A DNA stretch of 64,000 nucleotides. It comes from Mactra quadrangularis (taxonomy: Eukaryota > Mollusca > Bivalvia > Venerida > Mactridae). The stretch's first letter is position 1. The number at the start of each line of letters is the position of its first letter. Below the pieces are notes generated by a model. That model was not told the origin of the DNA and did not search any database. It was given only the letters and a program-made list of their open reading frames with translations. The position numbers were made by a program, and so were the translations under genes. The stretch lies in assembly GCA_025267735.1 (NCBI GenBank), contig CM046299.1, positions 31,201,987 through 31,265,986 on the forward strand, read 5' to 3'. Positions 33,030 to 45,939 of this stretch are shown here, piece after piece.

Positions 33030-36000
33030 CAGCCGTTTCGCGTTAAGTTAAGCAATTATTGAGAAAACATGTCACATGAAATTTATGTTGCAGCACTCAA
33101 AAAGTTTGTTTAAAAATGTAAACTTCAACCTTTCACGGACTTAAAATCAGAAGTTTTTTTTAATAACAAGTTCGTTCATAAGTAAATACTTGTGATGAGT
33201 TTTACCTGGTAATTCTTATCCATGAATTACGTTACTGTAGTGAATCAATTATTAACAATGTCTAAAATTAAAATACAAACCATGTGTGACACCGATGATG
33301 AGTTTTTTCAATTCATTGATCATTTCTACCTATCAAACAACCAACACATAACAAGAACAAATATGTATATCAAACATAATAAGGACTTAACAAATAGATT
33401 ATAGACTATTTTATTGGCTTTTTACTTTTAGAAAAAGTCCTTTCCCTGTCAAAAAGTATAGATACTGATAAGCATGGCATACTTTAACATTGAAATATCG
33501 ATACAAAATGTCATACCCTTTCCTAAAAGTATTCAAACTACGGTGTCAAAATATTGAAAGGATAGTGTAGTACAATAGTGTGTATTTATATGTACTAATG
33601 GTAACGTAATTCACATAAATTTTATTTTATATGGCGTGAATCTATAAAAGTAAATACTGTTAACTAGAGATATAAAATGGAAAAATCTCTTTAGTGTATA
33701 GTTCATTTGTGCTAATTTTTAGATTTTAAGCAGTAGATTGGATGACTTCGGACCTTTATATAATTGAAACCTTTGTACGACATACGCAGTTTTATAAAAT
33801 TTCAAAATGCCTTTTAAAATACATTGCAAAATGATTAATACGCAAGCTGTGATAACAAATAAATGTCTACAACACTGAATACGTAGTAAATACTTGATAA
33901 AGCTGTAAAAGGACATATCATGGAGAACCATAATGTCGCTAATTTAAGAAAAGAACGGTAACGTAATTCACAATATATTTGTACAAAACTTCTTTCATGT
34001 TTGAAAATGTTCTATATTACTGACACTCTAACTTAATTTAACAATAGAGAAATCCTTGTTCTGCCAATGATGAAAACTAACTTATTAGTCATTATGTATA
34101 ATTTATTATTAGTTAACGAGTTTGCAAACACAATTTTCAAAACTGTTAACAATGATTTAAATGGAGGGGCATATTTTCTGTTATATGAAATATTTTCATA
34201 TTTTACATACGAGGCATAATTGGAAGCCTGCAGTTTATACATGATATATTTCTGTTTCATGGGACTAAACGTAAAAGAACATCACTCAATACTCCTTGTC
34301 AAGATTGATTTGAAGCTTTAAAAAATATATCTGATGCATGAAAAATAAGTTTACATGTAACATGTTTCAACACTTCTAGTATATTGAACTTGAAGCATTC
34401 CGACGTCAGCGTTGAGTAACGATGATGTAACTTCTTATTGTTAAGACAAGTGCATGGTTTTCTCACTCCACATAATCAACAATTTAGATATAACATATTT
34501 TATTGCCTGCATGTAATTATTATTGTAATTATTACTAACGTTCTTATACATAGAATATACATAACAGTATCTTAGCCTACAGTATGTCTGCCCACAAGTT
34601 TGCACCGCTGGTTGTCTCTTGTGTCAAGTGATGATAAATTTGAAATGTAGCACGGACAACTTTACATCTAGATTCTCTATCTTCTTGTCTGTCTTCTTCT
34701 CAGAACATGTAGTTTTCCAGCTACCCGTTCTCTCTGTGAACTTCATGTTTACTACCATGTCAGAATATCACCTTCTCTACATAAAAGGAATTGGGCACTG
34801 CTACCATTTTAATTAAATCGCATAATCCATCTGTCTTATAATCAATTATCGCAACCATATTTAGATTAGTGTTACAACGATCTGCAACTTTGCCTTTTAT
34901 CGTCATGCGCCTCCTAGGTTTTTGCTTTTATATATTTTATGGGTCCATAATCGTATACATTCTTGTCTCATTCTAAATATATTTGGACCTTTATTGGTTG
35001 TTAGTTTGTAAAATGTTTCAAAGTTTTAATTCAATTAATTTTCTCTTTTCAAGTAGCTTTGGCCATATTTTGGCTTTCTTCAATCTCTCTATGCCCTTTG
35101 CATCTCAACCTTGCTTTTACCCACTGGCCAAACAAAATTAGAGGGATTGTGAATTACGTTACCGCTCTGTGAATTACGTTACTATTTAAAATGTGTGTCT
35201 AGCATGGACATATGAACAATACAAAATAATTGTTACTGTGTAACTAAAATAATGCCCCAGAAAAAACAACTGATACAAAACTGATTTATCTATTATGCAT
35301 TTGTATGATGAAACTATTTAAGAAACATACATGACTCACATTCATCATAAATTATTCGTAAAAGTCGCTTACTTATGCAATTTCCTTCTTCAAAAACTTT
35401 CAAAATATTGAGACCTCAACGTTCTTAGGTGTTGCTGTAAATTTAACCTGTTATAATTGACCCTGGGTCTTAATTTCGGCGACTAACTGATATTTGCGGT
35501 AACGTAATTCACAATAACGTAATTCACGAATCGATTGTTTATTGGGCTGTTTATTTAATTACATCAAGGCAATGTTAATTCATTTGGTTATTACTTAAGT
35601 TTATAAGAGGGTAGTTTAGATGGAATTTAGTAAGTGGATATAGGTAATGTTAGTGTGTATGAAAACAGCTAGTAACGTAATTCACTAAACCTAGGTTTTA
35701 TTGAGTGAATACCGTTCTGAGGAGATGTGTGGATTATACAATTAATTAACAACCAATCTCATTTGTCAATTTTGTGCTACATACATAGAGTAGTTCCCAG
35801 AAGATAATTACATATATATAATGCAATGAACATCATGCCAGCAAGCCTGTGGAAAATGGTAACGTAATTCACGTGAATTTGTGGGACAGCAAAGTCAATG
35901 CGTAAATATTTTTATGATGTAAGTTGTGGAAGTTCAAACTATTGCAGTTGTTTGGCCTATGTGTATGCTTTATTATGAAAGTCAGAATTCTCATTCCTTG

Positions 36001-36258
36001 AGCAGAATAGGGCGACAATAAATCTGAATATCAATTGACCCAAACAGTGGGACAAGGTATTTTGATGAATATGCAACATTCCCGCTGAGTAAAATTATCA
36101 TCTAGTAATGGTTATGTTTATAAATGTATATGTTTTCGGTAAAGACATATGTCTCCTAGGTAAAGGACAAATTTGGTAATAAACCATGCTATATTCTTAG
36201 TAAAAATACTATGTGACATGATATTTTTGCAATTGCTTAACTTAACGCGAAACGGCTG
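33030..36258. mobile_element. 3.2 kb TIR element with nine GTAACGTAATTCAC copies
   Basis: Perfect 28 bp inverted repeats lie at 33030-33057 and 36231-36258 (core 'cgcgttaagttaagcaatt'). Inside, GTAACGTAATTCAC or a 13-base version occurs at 33223(-), 33601, 33958, 35149(-), 35169(-), 35499, 35515, 35672 and 35859. No open frame looks like a transposase. The boundaries may extend further, as no target duplication was found. A protein-binding role for the repeated 14-mer is conceivable but only inferred. Confidence 0.6.
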
Positions 36259-39211
36259 AAATATGAACATTCTGCGCTCTGTCATCGACAGAGGCGCTTG
36301 TTTACACATTTTATGTCACTTGACCCCGATTCATAGGAAATTACTTGTGCATTACAGTAACGGTAAAAAGTAACGCTATGTTAATAAGTCATATAAATCA
36401 TCAAAGTATTGAAATACAGAAAGACTTTCGTGCACATCGAAACCTAACGAATCCATTCTAATGATTACTCCTTACACATTAGATTCGTACGAACCGAGCC
36501 GAGCAAAAATGCGGGCAAAGTGTTTATTCTATCCTGTACAACAGACAAATACTACTGCTTACTGTTTTAACGAGATTTGACTCCGCCCATTCACACGCTT
36601 ATCAATATAAGTAAATACCAGTAGCGTATAACGACCGTTAGCAAACGTTACGGATTTGGTACAACTCAACCGGTGGATAACTCAATCCAAAGTTGGGACA
36701 ACTCAACCCGTTAGTACGGGATTCTCGGGTTGAGTTGTCTTTGGCTTAAGTTGTTCTGACCCCTTACGTTACGAAACGTTTTGGAACATCCGGGGTAATT
36801 GAACAGGCAACTGTCACTGACACTGAAACAAAGACGCGTCACTTGATTGACGTAACTACTTTTATCGTCTAGAAATAAACTGCGTAGTTAATCAGAGACA
36901 CATGTATCACTCCGCATGTTAAACGGGTCAGGCTTCTGAATTGTCGATAGTTTTCGACTTGTTGTATAACTTAAAGTGATATACAGGTAAAAGACTGTGC
37001 CAAAAATATAGAACCAAGTTTAGTCTTTAAAACTGTATTAAGAACGTAAGCAATCACTAATAATATTTGCCACTTATAATATCATCTGAACGGATTAAAA
37101 CACGTGGCATACACATTTTTGAAAACGAAAGTAGGATACAGATGGAGTCACAAAGCTATTTATAGATTTGTTATATGTCGTACTTGCTGAAATTTAACAT
37201 TTTGGTTAGTCACTTTGTCCCTCAACATAATGAGGCAGTAAGGGTATCTTTGTAATAGAATTATACTTATGCTTCACAGTATTAAGTACTTAGTATCTAT
37301 TCATCAGTGAATGCGTATTTTAACCTTAATCTATTTTAGCTAACTTGACCCACGTGGGTCTAGTTAGGAAACGCCCCGAATATTACGAGAAAACAGAGAA
37401 ACATTTTGCCAAGTAATATAACAGTGTGTCTGATGCAGTTATATATTTGAACCTATACTATGCATCAAATATAACACAATATATATTCAAATTTAAAACA
37501 ATTTAAAGAAATTTGTGGCTTAAAGAAAAAAACCAGACCTTTTATGAGCTTGAAGGACAATTAACAATCGAAAGTAGTTGGGAAATACATTTGATTTATT
37601 ACTATAAGGTTTAAGCTTCTGAATAACCTTAACAAAATTGAGCTGAATTGCTTTGTTTAATTTCTATGCGTGTTTAAAGACACAGCATATTGATCGGCGA
37701 CAAAAACGAACATGTCAAAAATCAACTTCATTTGTTGAAATTTTTGCAAATATGATCAGGTAATACTTTTTTAAACCATGCAGTAGATGGACTACTGCTA
37801 TAGCATATTTTAGGTTGATGATCCTTACTTCATATCGTAAGGGATAGAGAGAATAGACCTGTGACACCATTTGCACCCGCTTATTGAAAATGAATCATGT
37901 AAACCATTTTAAGTAGCATGAAGCAATTATTCTAAGACACGCTTGTCTCACCTTTGTGTTTAACATAAATGCCTTTGCATGTGTTGTATTGCTAACAATC
38001 GTTGAACAATTATAACTAGCAGGCGATTGACTGGGAACAATATAAATCTAATGGTTAAGTTGGTTAAGTAATCTTATTAATAGTTTGGGTTATTCCACAA
38101 ACGTTATAAATTGTGTATGTGGTTCGAAAAGTTTGGACCGTCCCCAGAAACAATCGTTGATTCGGCCCTGAATAGTATCACACAAACACGTTGAAGATAT
38201 TCAATAAACCAGAAAAGATTTCACTTTAATTTGAGACGGTAGACTCAAGTAGACCCAGGGCTATGTCTACGGTAAGAATATATAATATATCATTATTTAT
38301 ATGCACTTGTACATTTATGTCAGTTTGAATCAACGGTATTTTTTCCAACAACGATAACAAATCGATTATTCCATCAAATGTGCATTTTGTTGATTTCTTT
38401 TAAAAAATCAATTCTGTTATTTATTTCTGGGTTTTAATGTATTAAAAATATGTATTTCCAGTGCTTATTTCACAGCGTCTCGACGCCGTGATATTGTGGT
38501 GGATAGTTTTCGGTAGAAATGGGCAAGTTTACGTGACAAAATTCCTTTCGATTTCTACTGCCGACATTTTATTGTTTTTATGCAATCATTGTACAGCCCA
38601 TTTCTGTGAAAAATTATATAGAAAACCCTTTTTTTTTAAAAACCATAGAGACTGTAAACAGTATTGTTATAACCACACGAAATATCATTGTTTTATAAAT
38701 ATCAACACATTTCCACAAATCCATTCGACTCACATGAAAAGCTCGCCAGTTTTTAATTTGTTCGAGTGGATTATGTTTCCTCGTGTCCGAGTAAATCTTT
38801 TCACTTTAAAAATTATGATTTCTATTTGAAATAGCTTGCATTTAAGTGCATCTTTTCGGAATTGAATTTTAGTGTTAATTCCTTTCGAGTATCAATCTTC
38901 CGTAACAAGTAAAGGTATACTGAAATCAAGCTGCGTTTAAATGTGTACATGAACAAAATGTGTTAATGCTGTAAATACTCTCATCTGACTATCGATAGTG
39001 CATGAAAATATGTTTAAAAGTCGTTAATATTGATCTTGGTGATAGAACTGTTTCTACATTTTATAGTGAAATATTCTGATAATCGTACTAAATACATGTG
39101 TATGAAGGACACTTTAATCCCATAACAGGGGAGAGCACCAGTATAAGGTTACAAGTTTATTTGTGAAGTTCGTCCCTCAGAGAGCCGAAAATCTTTTTTC
39201 ATCTTTTCTTT
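36259..39211. other. Intergenic sequence with small hairpins
   Basis: A hairpin pairs acaactcaacccg with cgggttgagttgt (about 36708-36742). A palindrome-like stretch 'tgacccacgtgggtcta' lies at about 37346-37362. A 122-codon frame near 38461 lacks an ATG start and family resemblance. No gene is supported. Confidence 0.4.
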
Positions 39212-39690
39212 TTACAATTCAATATTTTCAGTAATTTTAGTCTTCTCTAAGTAACGTCCTTTTTCGATTGGCAGATTATGATTCATAGTACGGAATTTAC
39301 AAAGAGAAAATGCAAGATTTTTAGGCAGTTTATCAAGGTATTCTTCAAAACAAAAATTATTTTTATACAACCGATAAACTAAGCATTTAGAAGTGTCTGA
39401 TACAGTTCTATTCCAATCTTGTAGAAACTGGTCACGTAATCTAGATTTAACCAATGATTTAAAATGACCAAATACTGGCAACTTTTTGACTAATAAAATA
39501 CTCTGACAATCCAAGATCATCTAAACAAGATTTAACAAATGATATCCATGGTGATTTCACAACATCAATGATAGTAGATTGTAAACGGTACGATACAATA
39601 TATTACAAATTTTATCATCTTTAGTATTAATTATTTTACTCCAATAACTCAAAAGTCTAGGCTTAACACTAAGTGGTGGGAACAACATGA
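39212..39690 (-). pseudogene. C-terminal fragment of a non-LTR retrotransposon ORF2
   Basis: The minus-strand frame contains LRDQFLQDWNRTVSDTSKC, YLDKLPKNLAFSLCKFRT and MNHNLPIEKGRY. The 'FRT-x-NH-x-LPIE-x-GR' string is characteristic of the C-terminal region of CR1/Jockey-like ORF2 proteins. A weaker upstream match (RLLSYWSKIINTKDDKICN) is in another frame, so the copy is frameshifted. The cysteine-histidine motif that normally follows is missing. Confidence 0.65.
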
Positions 39691-39829
39691 AAATTAGAAG
39701 AAGCTGGCGGACAGTAAGTTGCGGACATTAGTGCAGCAGGCGTTAAGGCAGGCTACACACCGCTAAATTTTCAAGCGGACATTAACATTACAAGCCATTA
39801 ATTTTGATCAGAAAAATAATCAAAGTATT

Positions 39830-40740
39830 GACAGTTAGGTTCAACCAATTTAGAACTCTAACGGTGAAATGTGACCCCGGAAGACTGGGTATATAGACGT
39901 ATGCTAATACCAAACGAATGAGCAATATCATACAAGTCCATTTTGGGGCTGAAAAGAATGTGACCTCTAATAAGCTATACAATATTTGTACTTTAAACGT
40001 TTTAAAGTTGGTTCGAATCCCTGTAGAGCACAAACAGCGAAGTTTGACCCTGAAAGACCGGGTGTACTGACGTATTTTATGCTAATACCAAACGAATGAG
40101 CAATATCATACAAGTCTATCTTGGGGTTAAAAGGGGGAGGCGTGATATCAAAAAAGCCATAAAATAGATATACTTACTATAGATTTTTTTAAGAGGGTTT
40201 GAACCCCGTAGAGCCCAAATGGTGAAATCTGACCCCAGAAGACCGGGTATACACTATACAGACGTACACTCAGCTAATACTATTCGACTGAGCCCCTCCA
40301 TATTAGTCTATCTTGGGGCTCAAAACGGGGGCTTGACCTCAAATTAGCCATATGTACTTCAAACGTGTTAAAGTTGGTTCGAATCCCTGTAGAGCACAAA
40401 CGGCGAAGTTTGACCCGGAAAGACCGGGTATACAGACGTATTTTATGCTAATACCAAACGAATGAGCAACATAATACATGTTCCTCTTGGGGCTCAAAGG
40501 TCCAGTATAAAAGCTTATTGCTAAATACTGTTTTATGAGAAAGTTTTGGGAAACCTTACATGTTTACAACATTTGGTTGCATTTCTTTTTTTTCATGTGA
40601 TATTAATCAAACATAGAATGTTTATCTTAATGATTTACACTTGAAGTTTGTTTCAAATTTTTTCAGAATTCTATGTTTAGATAATTATGAGTTATTAGGC
40701 TCATGTGAGCGAGTAAGGGCCATCATGGCTCTCTTGTTCT
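39830..40740. repeat. Four tandem ~180 bp units and element end
   Basis: Units share 'gttcgaatccctgtagagc', 'tgacccNgaaagaccggg' and 'gctaataccaaacgaatgagc'. Corresponding points lie at 39872, 40046, 40231 and 40412 (174-185 bp apart). The downstream end 'aagggccatcatggctctctt' (about 40715-40735) is a common terminus of molluscan tandem-repeat elements. Non-coding. Confidence 0.75.
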
Positions 40741-41294
40741 TTGTTTTCTGTGCTTTAAATCATACTGACTTATTATTGTTTTATTTTATGTTATTACAAA
40801 TTGATGAGATGAGGTATATATATATATGTATATTTACACACCTTGTCAACACATTACATGTCACAATCTCTTACTATTACTTATGCTGATAACTTGGTAA
40901 AAGGAATAACATTACTATGAAACAAACTATGTTAATTGTCTTTTTTGTATCATTTCAATTTCTAGCTTGTGCAATGAAACTTTTGTTTCTCTGGCATGTG
41001 CTTTTGGCAGACTTAGTTTTCAATATGCGTTTCTCTAAATAATTAAACAATAAACATTCACCATGCCAGGTTGTAAAATAATTTAATTTGGTCTGTAAGT
41101 TAGTCTTTACCACAACATCTAACTTCGTTCAAAATTCATGTCTCATTATTGTGAGCAAAATTCTTAGTTTTCTTTAGATATGAACAGGATTTTTTTTATA
41201 AAAAGTTACATTATAATGCTGAAAAACTTTTTAAAACAGTTAACATGACAATTCAACACAGTGCTATTTTGAGTTACCTTAAGATTATACTTAA

Positions 41295-44200
41295 GAGGCT
41301 GTCCACGAAAAATCAGGCAGTCAGTGTTACATGCTATCTCTCAGAATTTGATGATTTTGCTGTCAGTTGATCATATTGATGCAACATTACAGAAATTACA
41401 GTTAAAATTTTATTTGCATCTTTTGGTTGCTATAGCAACGCGATTTAGTGTTTTCGGCCATTTTTTGCATGAAATGCACTTGTAAAAAGTACTTTTTTGC
41501 TATTTTCATGAGTCTCCTGAGCAAACAATGATGATTGAATAGCAACAAGCATAGTTTTATATCATTATATAGTCAAATTACTATAAAATAATTATATTTA
41601 CATGCGATGAAGATAAAAGTTCATAGAAAAAAATTGAGTTCAAAACATCATGATTTTCAATTTTTGAAAATCCTTGAAAACTATGCAATTGGCTATGCTC
41701 ATAATTTCCAATATGACGCATGAAATGAAACTATAGTACTAGCAATGTAAAGACGAAATATGGTATTACAAAAAGCTAAAATAAAAAAGATGGAACTCTC
41801 AAAGAGAAAAAAGAAAATTTATGATAAAAATTGGCAATTTGCCAAAAAATTGGCATTTTGCCAAATACTTCAAAAACTTTTATTACGATTTAAATTATAT
41901 TTTTTTTATAGAAAATCAACATTTGTATATGAAAATATACCTAGGTTACAAACACAGTAGTGAAAAAATGATGGTTGCCATGACAACAGTCAAGAAACAA
42001 TCACATTATTTTTTCAAAATCAATGAAATTCATTTATTTCTCTTCTTTTTCTGATTCCATTCATGAAAGTCTGAAGAAATGACATAATTTAAAAGCTGGA
42101 TATTAATAAGATTTATTCATTAAAGTGCTACAATAAATATTGATTTATCAAGCTTAAAATTAAAGCTATAATCTGTATTTATTAATGATGTAAAATTCAT
42201 ACCCCACCCACTTTATTCAACATTGCAAATTCTTTACCACCACACTTTATTATTTGTTTGAAAACTTCCAAGTAATTTTTCACAAGTTAAATTATAATGT
42301 GTAAGTTTAAAGCAGTATTCCAATATCAAAACTTAAAATTTGATTTCATTGCCATGGTTATAATTAAATATTTTGAAATCATCTGTTCATGGGTCTCCAC
42401 CCACTTAATTACAGTAAAGATCCGCTATTAAGGCCAGCTTGCGGACCGACATAATTTGGCCTTAATAGCGAGTCGGCCTTAATAATGAAACATGGATTGT
42501 GACATGTTGAACAGCATGTTATTTAAAGTGGGTGATTAATTTTCATGTTTAAAAGATTAACTAGACGCCATAATTCTGTATAATCTTTATCTTACATGTT
42601 AGCCAAATCAACAGCACTTCAGCACGTTTGAAACTTTTATTAACTCATTTTCAAGGTCAAATCAGATCATCGTGGGCATTATATATAAGACAACTCAATG
42701 TTGCACCAGCATTTGCTGCCATTCCATAATGAAGTCAATATATGCAAATGACCAACACTACTACTTGTATTTCAAAGTAAACAAATGAAAAAAAAGAGAA
42801 AACATATAGACAATTAATCTTAAAATGTTTTTATTTTTTATGTCATAGTCATCAACATAGCATAACAAATATTAATTCAATTGTTACAACCCAGAGACAG
42901 AATGTCATTGAATAAACTAAACTAGTGAGAGAGCACTTTGAATGGATCAACTTTTTGAGTCTATTCCTACATCAATATTACAAGTTCCTCAACTGTAGTT
43001 CTCTCACATATTTCTTGCACTTTGTAACAAAATAATAACTATTTTCCCTTTTATAGATACAAAATAAAACAACAATCACACGTTGATCATAATTATAATG
43101 AATTTCAATTATACATTTATCTTTATGTCATGAAGCTATCTGTGAGAAATGGTATATGTCTTAAAAATGCTCTTTTTGTAACAAAATGTTCATTATTCTC
43201 CTGTTTCCGAACCAGTAACATTAAGGACATAAACACATACTTTATGAGACATCTGTTGTTGTCATTCTGAAATAAACAAATTTCATTTTATAGTAACATA
43301 CAAAATAATAAATGTTTACCATTGTAAAATGAATCAAACTACCGGGTAGATAAAATAACATTACATTATACATTTGTAATTTTGTACATATGATTTAAAG
43401 AATTTACTATTGTTAGTAGACTCAGTAGCCAAAATAATGAAACTCATTAAATAAGATGCTGCCTGGCTAGCTCAATTGGTAGCATGCAAGTCTACTGATA
43501 GAGGGGTCATGGGTTCGATTCCCAGGCGGGTCATACTTTTGTGGAGCTTTGTCATGAAATTATTTCTACAGCCATTCTCCCTCCAAGCAATGTTTTCTTA
43601 ATTATGTAGGGCAGTTGTCAGTCACAGACGAAAGTATGTGCTTACTTTTAGTAGTTGGTAAACAGCTAAATCCAGAGATTTAGCCTTTCCAGGAGGAGTG
43701 AGTAGGTGGACCTACCGCCATAAAGCGCCATTATAAGGCCTATAAAATGTGTTGCTATGGTGTTAAACACAATAAACAAAAAAACATTAAATAAGATGCT
43801 AGATTCAGCAGGTTTTGTCATTATACATTGTAAATAAATTAACATCCCTGGTTTTAACAATTTTTCTAGCAGATTTCACATGTTTTCATGAAAGAACATA
43901 CCTTGCTTCTATGCTTTGTTATATCAGCATAATAGCAGATCTATGGATACTTTAAAGTTGATGCAGGTATCATGATTATTATTATATTGTTTCCTTTCTT
44001 ACCATCATTTTCTGAAATAACAAACAAATATGACTAATTAGTTCAATGATAAAACAGTTTTATTACATATTTTGCTAGTTATTTTTTTAATAAAAGGTAA
44101 ACACAGTACAGTACTTATTGAGATAGTGACAAAAGTTGATAGGGTTTTTTGCCTTCTTATTAAAAAGCTAATATATATATAGCCTTCCTCCAATTAAAAT

Positions 44201-45391
44201 TTCTAACATAATTTATCATGATGCACATCTCAAAACAAATAACACTAGACAACAAGCAAATGGTTCATGTTAAAATAAGAAATACAAAAATGTAGTGACA
44301 AATCTGCCTAAACTCACCAGGCTAATGCCTCTCAAGGTCTTAAAAGTGAAGACAGAAAAAATAAATTTGTTGAGGTCAAGGTCATCCACATCTCAAGATT
44401 TTTCCTATGTTCTCATGTGAATCCCCCAAAAAATGTTCAATGCTTGAGTTAACTGTAAAGATCTCTAATAAGTCACTGAACATCAATCCAGTTTCATAAT
44501 TTTGGGTCATATGCCTCAAGACTTATGAGGAAGCCAAATCTATTTCCACGTTCTGATAAACATCTTTTATCAGAGTCCTTTTACGTCACAAATTCGGTCT
44601 GATTTGAAACAAAACATATAAATGCAGGTGTAAAATAAATCTTAATTAAACTAAATTTACTTACCTTGTAAATTCACACAAAAGACGATGGTTTCCTAAA
44701 AAATATTTGTCGGTAACAACTTGTTTTAGTTGTAAACAACGTCAGATGTCAACAATGTGCAAAATTGCAAATGGCGTATGCAAACCAAGGGAGATAATTC
44801 ATGACAATTTTGTTAGACGAAATATATTTTCGCAATTTGTCGAAAGAAACATGTTCAAATGATTATTAAATATGTTTTTTTTTCTCTTTAAATATATATC
44901 TGAATTTAATGAAATGGTAAAATTATAACTTTGACGCAAAGTATGAAAAATTGGATCACAAGTCAAAAAAGTCATGTATGATAGTATGGACAGAGTTGCA
45001 TCCCTTTGATCAAAAGTTGAAAAAATAGGATAACGATTTACGTAATTACAATTTATTGAAAGAGTGTTCCATCTTTTTTTCTCATTATGATTAAAATTTA
45101 ACCTGTCTATTGATGTTATTTTATGCTTTCTATAATTTTCAAGCGTCATATCAGGAGTTACAGGCATTTATAAAAACACATCTTACATTGAAATAAAGAG
45201 CAAACGTGAAAAAGTCGGAAATTTTCAAAAATAGCATTTTTTCACTTAATTTCGAAAATACAGCCAAAATATTTTCAGGAAATGTTTTTGACTTAGTTTA
45301 TGAACGACTTAAACTAAAAAAAGCTGAAAATTGAAAAATCAACTGTAACACATTTTTAGTGTATCCTGCCTGATTTTTCGTGGACAGCCTC
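41295..45391. mobile_element. 4.1 kb TTAA-flanked TIR element
   Basis: Inverted termini start gaggctgtccacgaaaaatc and extend about 26 bp (41295-41320 and 45366-45391). Each is bordered by TTAA (41291-41294 and 45392-45395), the target duplication of piggyBac-type elements. The interior is AT-rich, carries a later SINE insertion (43461-43784) and no recognisable transposase. A 122-codon minus-strand frame (44799-45167) is unassigned. Probably a non-autonomous or internally replaced copy. Confidence 0.75.
43461..43784 (+). mobile_element. tRNA-derived SINE with perfect 16 bp target duplication
   Basis: The head has A-box 'tagctcaattggtagcatg' and B-box 'gggttcgattcccaggcgg'. The body contains the conserved 'taaatccagagatttagcc' and the tail 'tatggtgttaaacac' leads to an A-rich end. 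The flanks cattaaataagatgct (43445-43460 and 43785-43800) are identical, so this is the best-preserved and probably youngest copy of the family. It sits inside the 41295-45391 element. Confidence 0.92.
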
Positions 45392-45395
45392 TTAA

Positions 45396-45908
45396 CTGTA
45401 TTTTTGTTTTGTTTTTCGCCGTGACTATCACATTGCTAGGCATTAAACCAGATGACTGAAGTTGATTTGTTTCTGTGGCAAGTAGTTTTAGTGAGTTATT
45501 TTTTGATTTACTGACCTACAATTAAAGTTTATTATATGAGTTGAAGTACAAGAAGGCCAACAGTATGAAACGCTTCTCTAAAGAAAGACAACTCATTGTT
45601 AAAACAAAAATGATAATGACGTCATCATAAAAACATGGTCAATTCTAGCTGTTACGGTAAAATTGCATTAATCATCGTCATCCATTTAGTGAGAAGAGTT
45701 TTCTCCGACAGATTTTTCATAGCAACTACTAGTTCAGGTATGTTTGATGAGTAATTTTAGATGACAATCATAAAAGCTTTGCAAGCGCGCAAGTTCAAAA
45801 CAAAAAATGAAAAATACCTTTTCGTCCCCCATTCGATTCGTACCAGTAAGTTTCGCAATCACTGATTAGTCATAAATTGTGTGCAAACAATTCTCTACTA
45901 TACAAGGG

Positions 45909-45939
<31 letters not shown>

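Noticed and set aside
38461..38829. 122-codon protein-coding frame
   Set aside because: No ATG start, no splice context, no recognised motif; AT-rich chance frame.
44799..45167. 122-codon minus-strand frame as a piggyBac transposase fragment
   Set aside because: No recognisable DDD-type motif; left unassigned.
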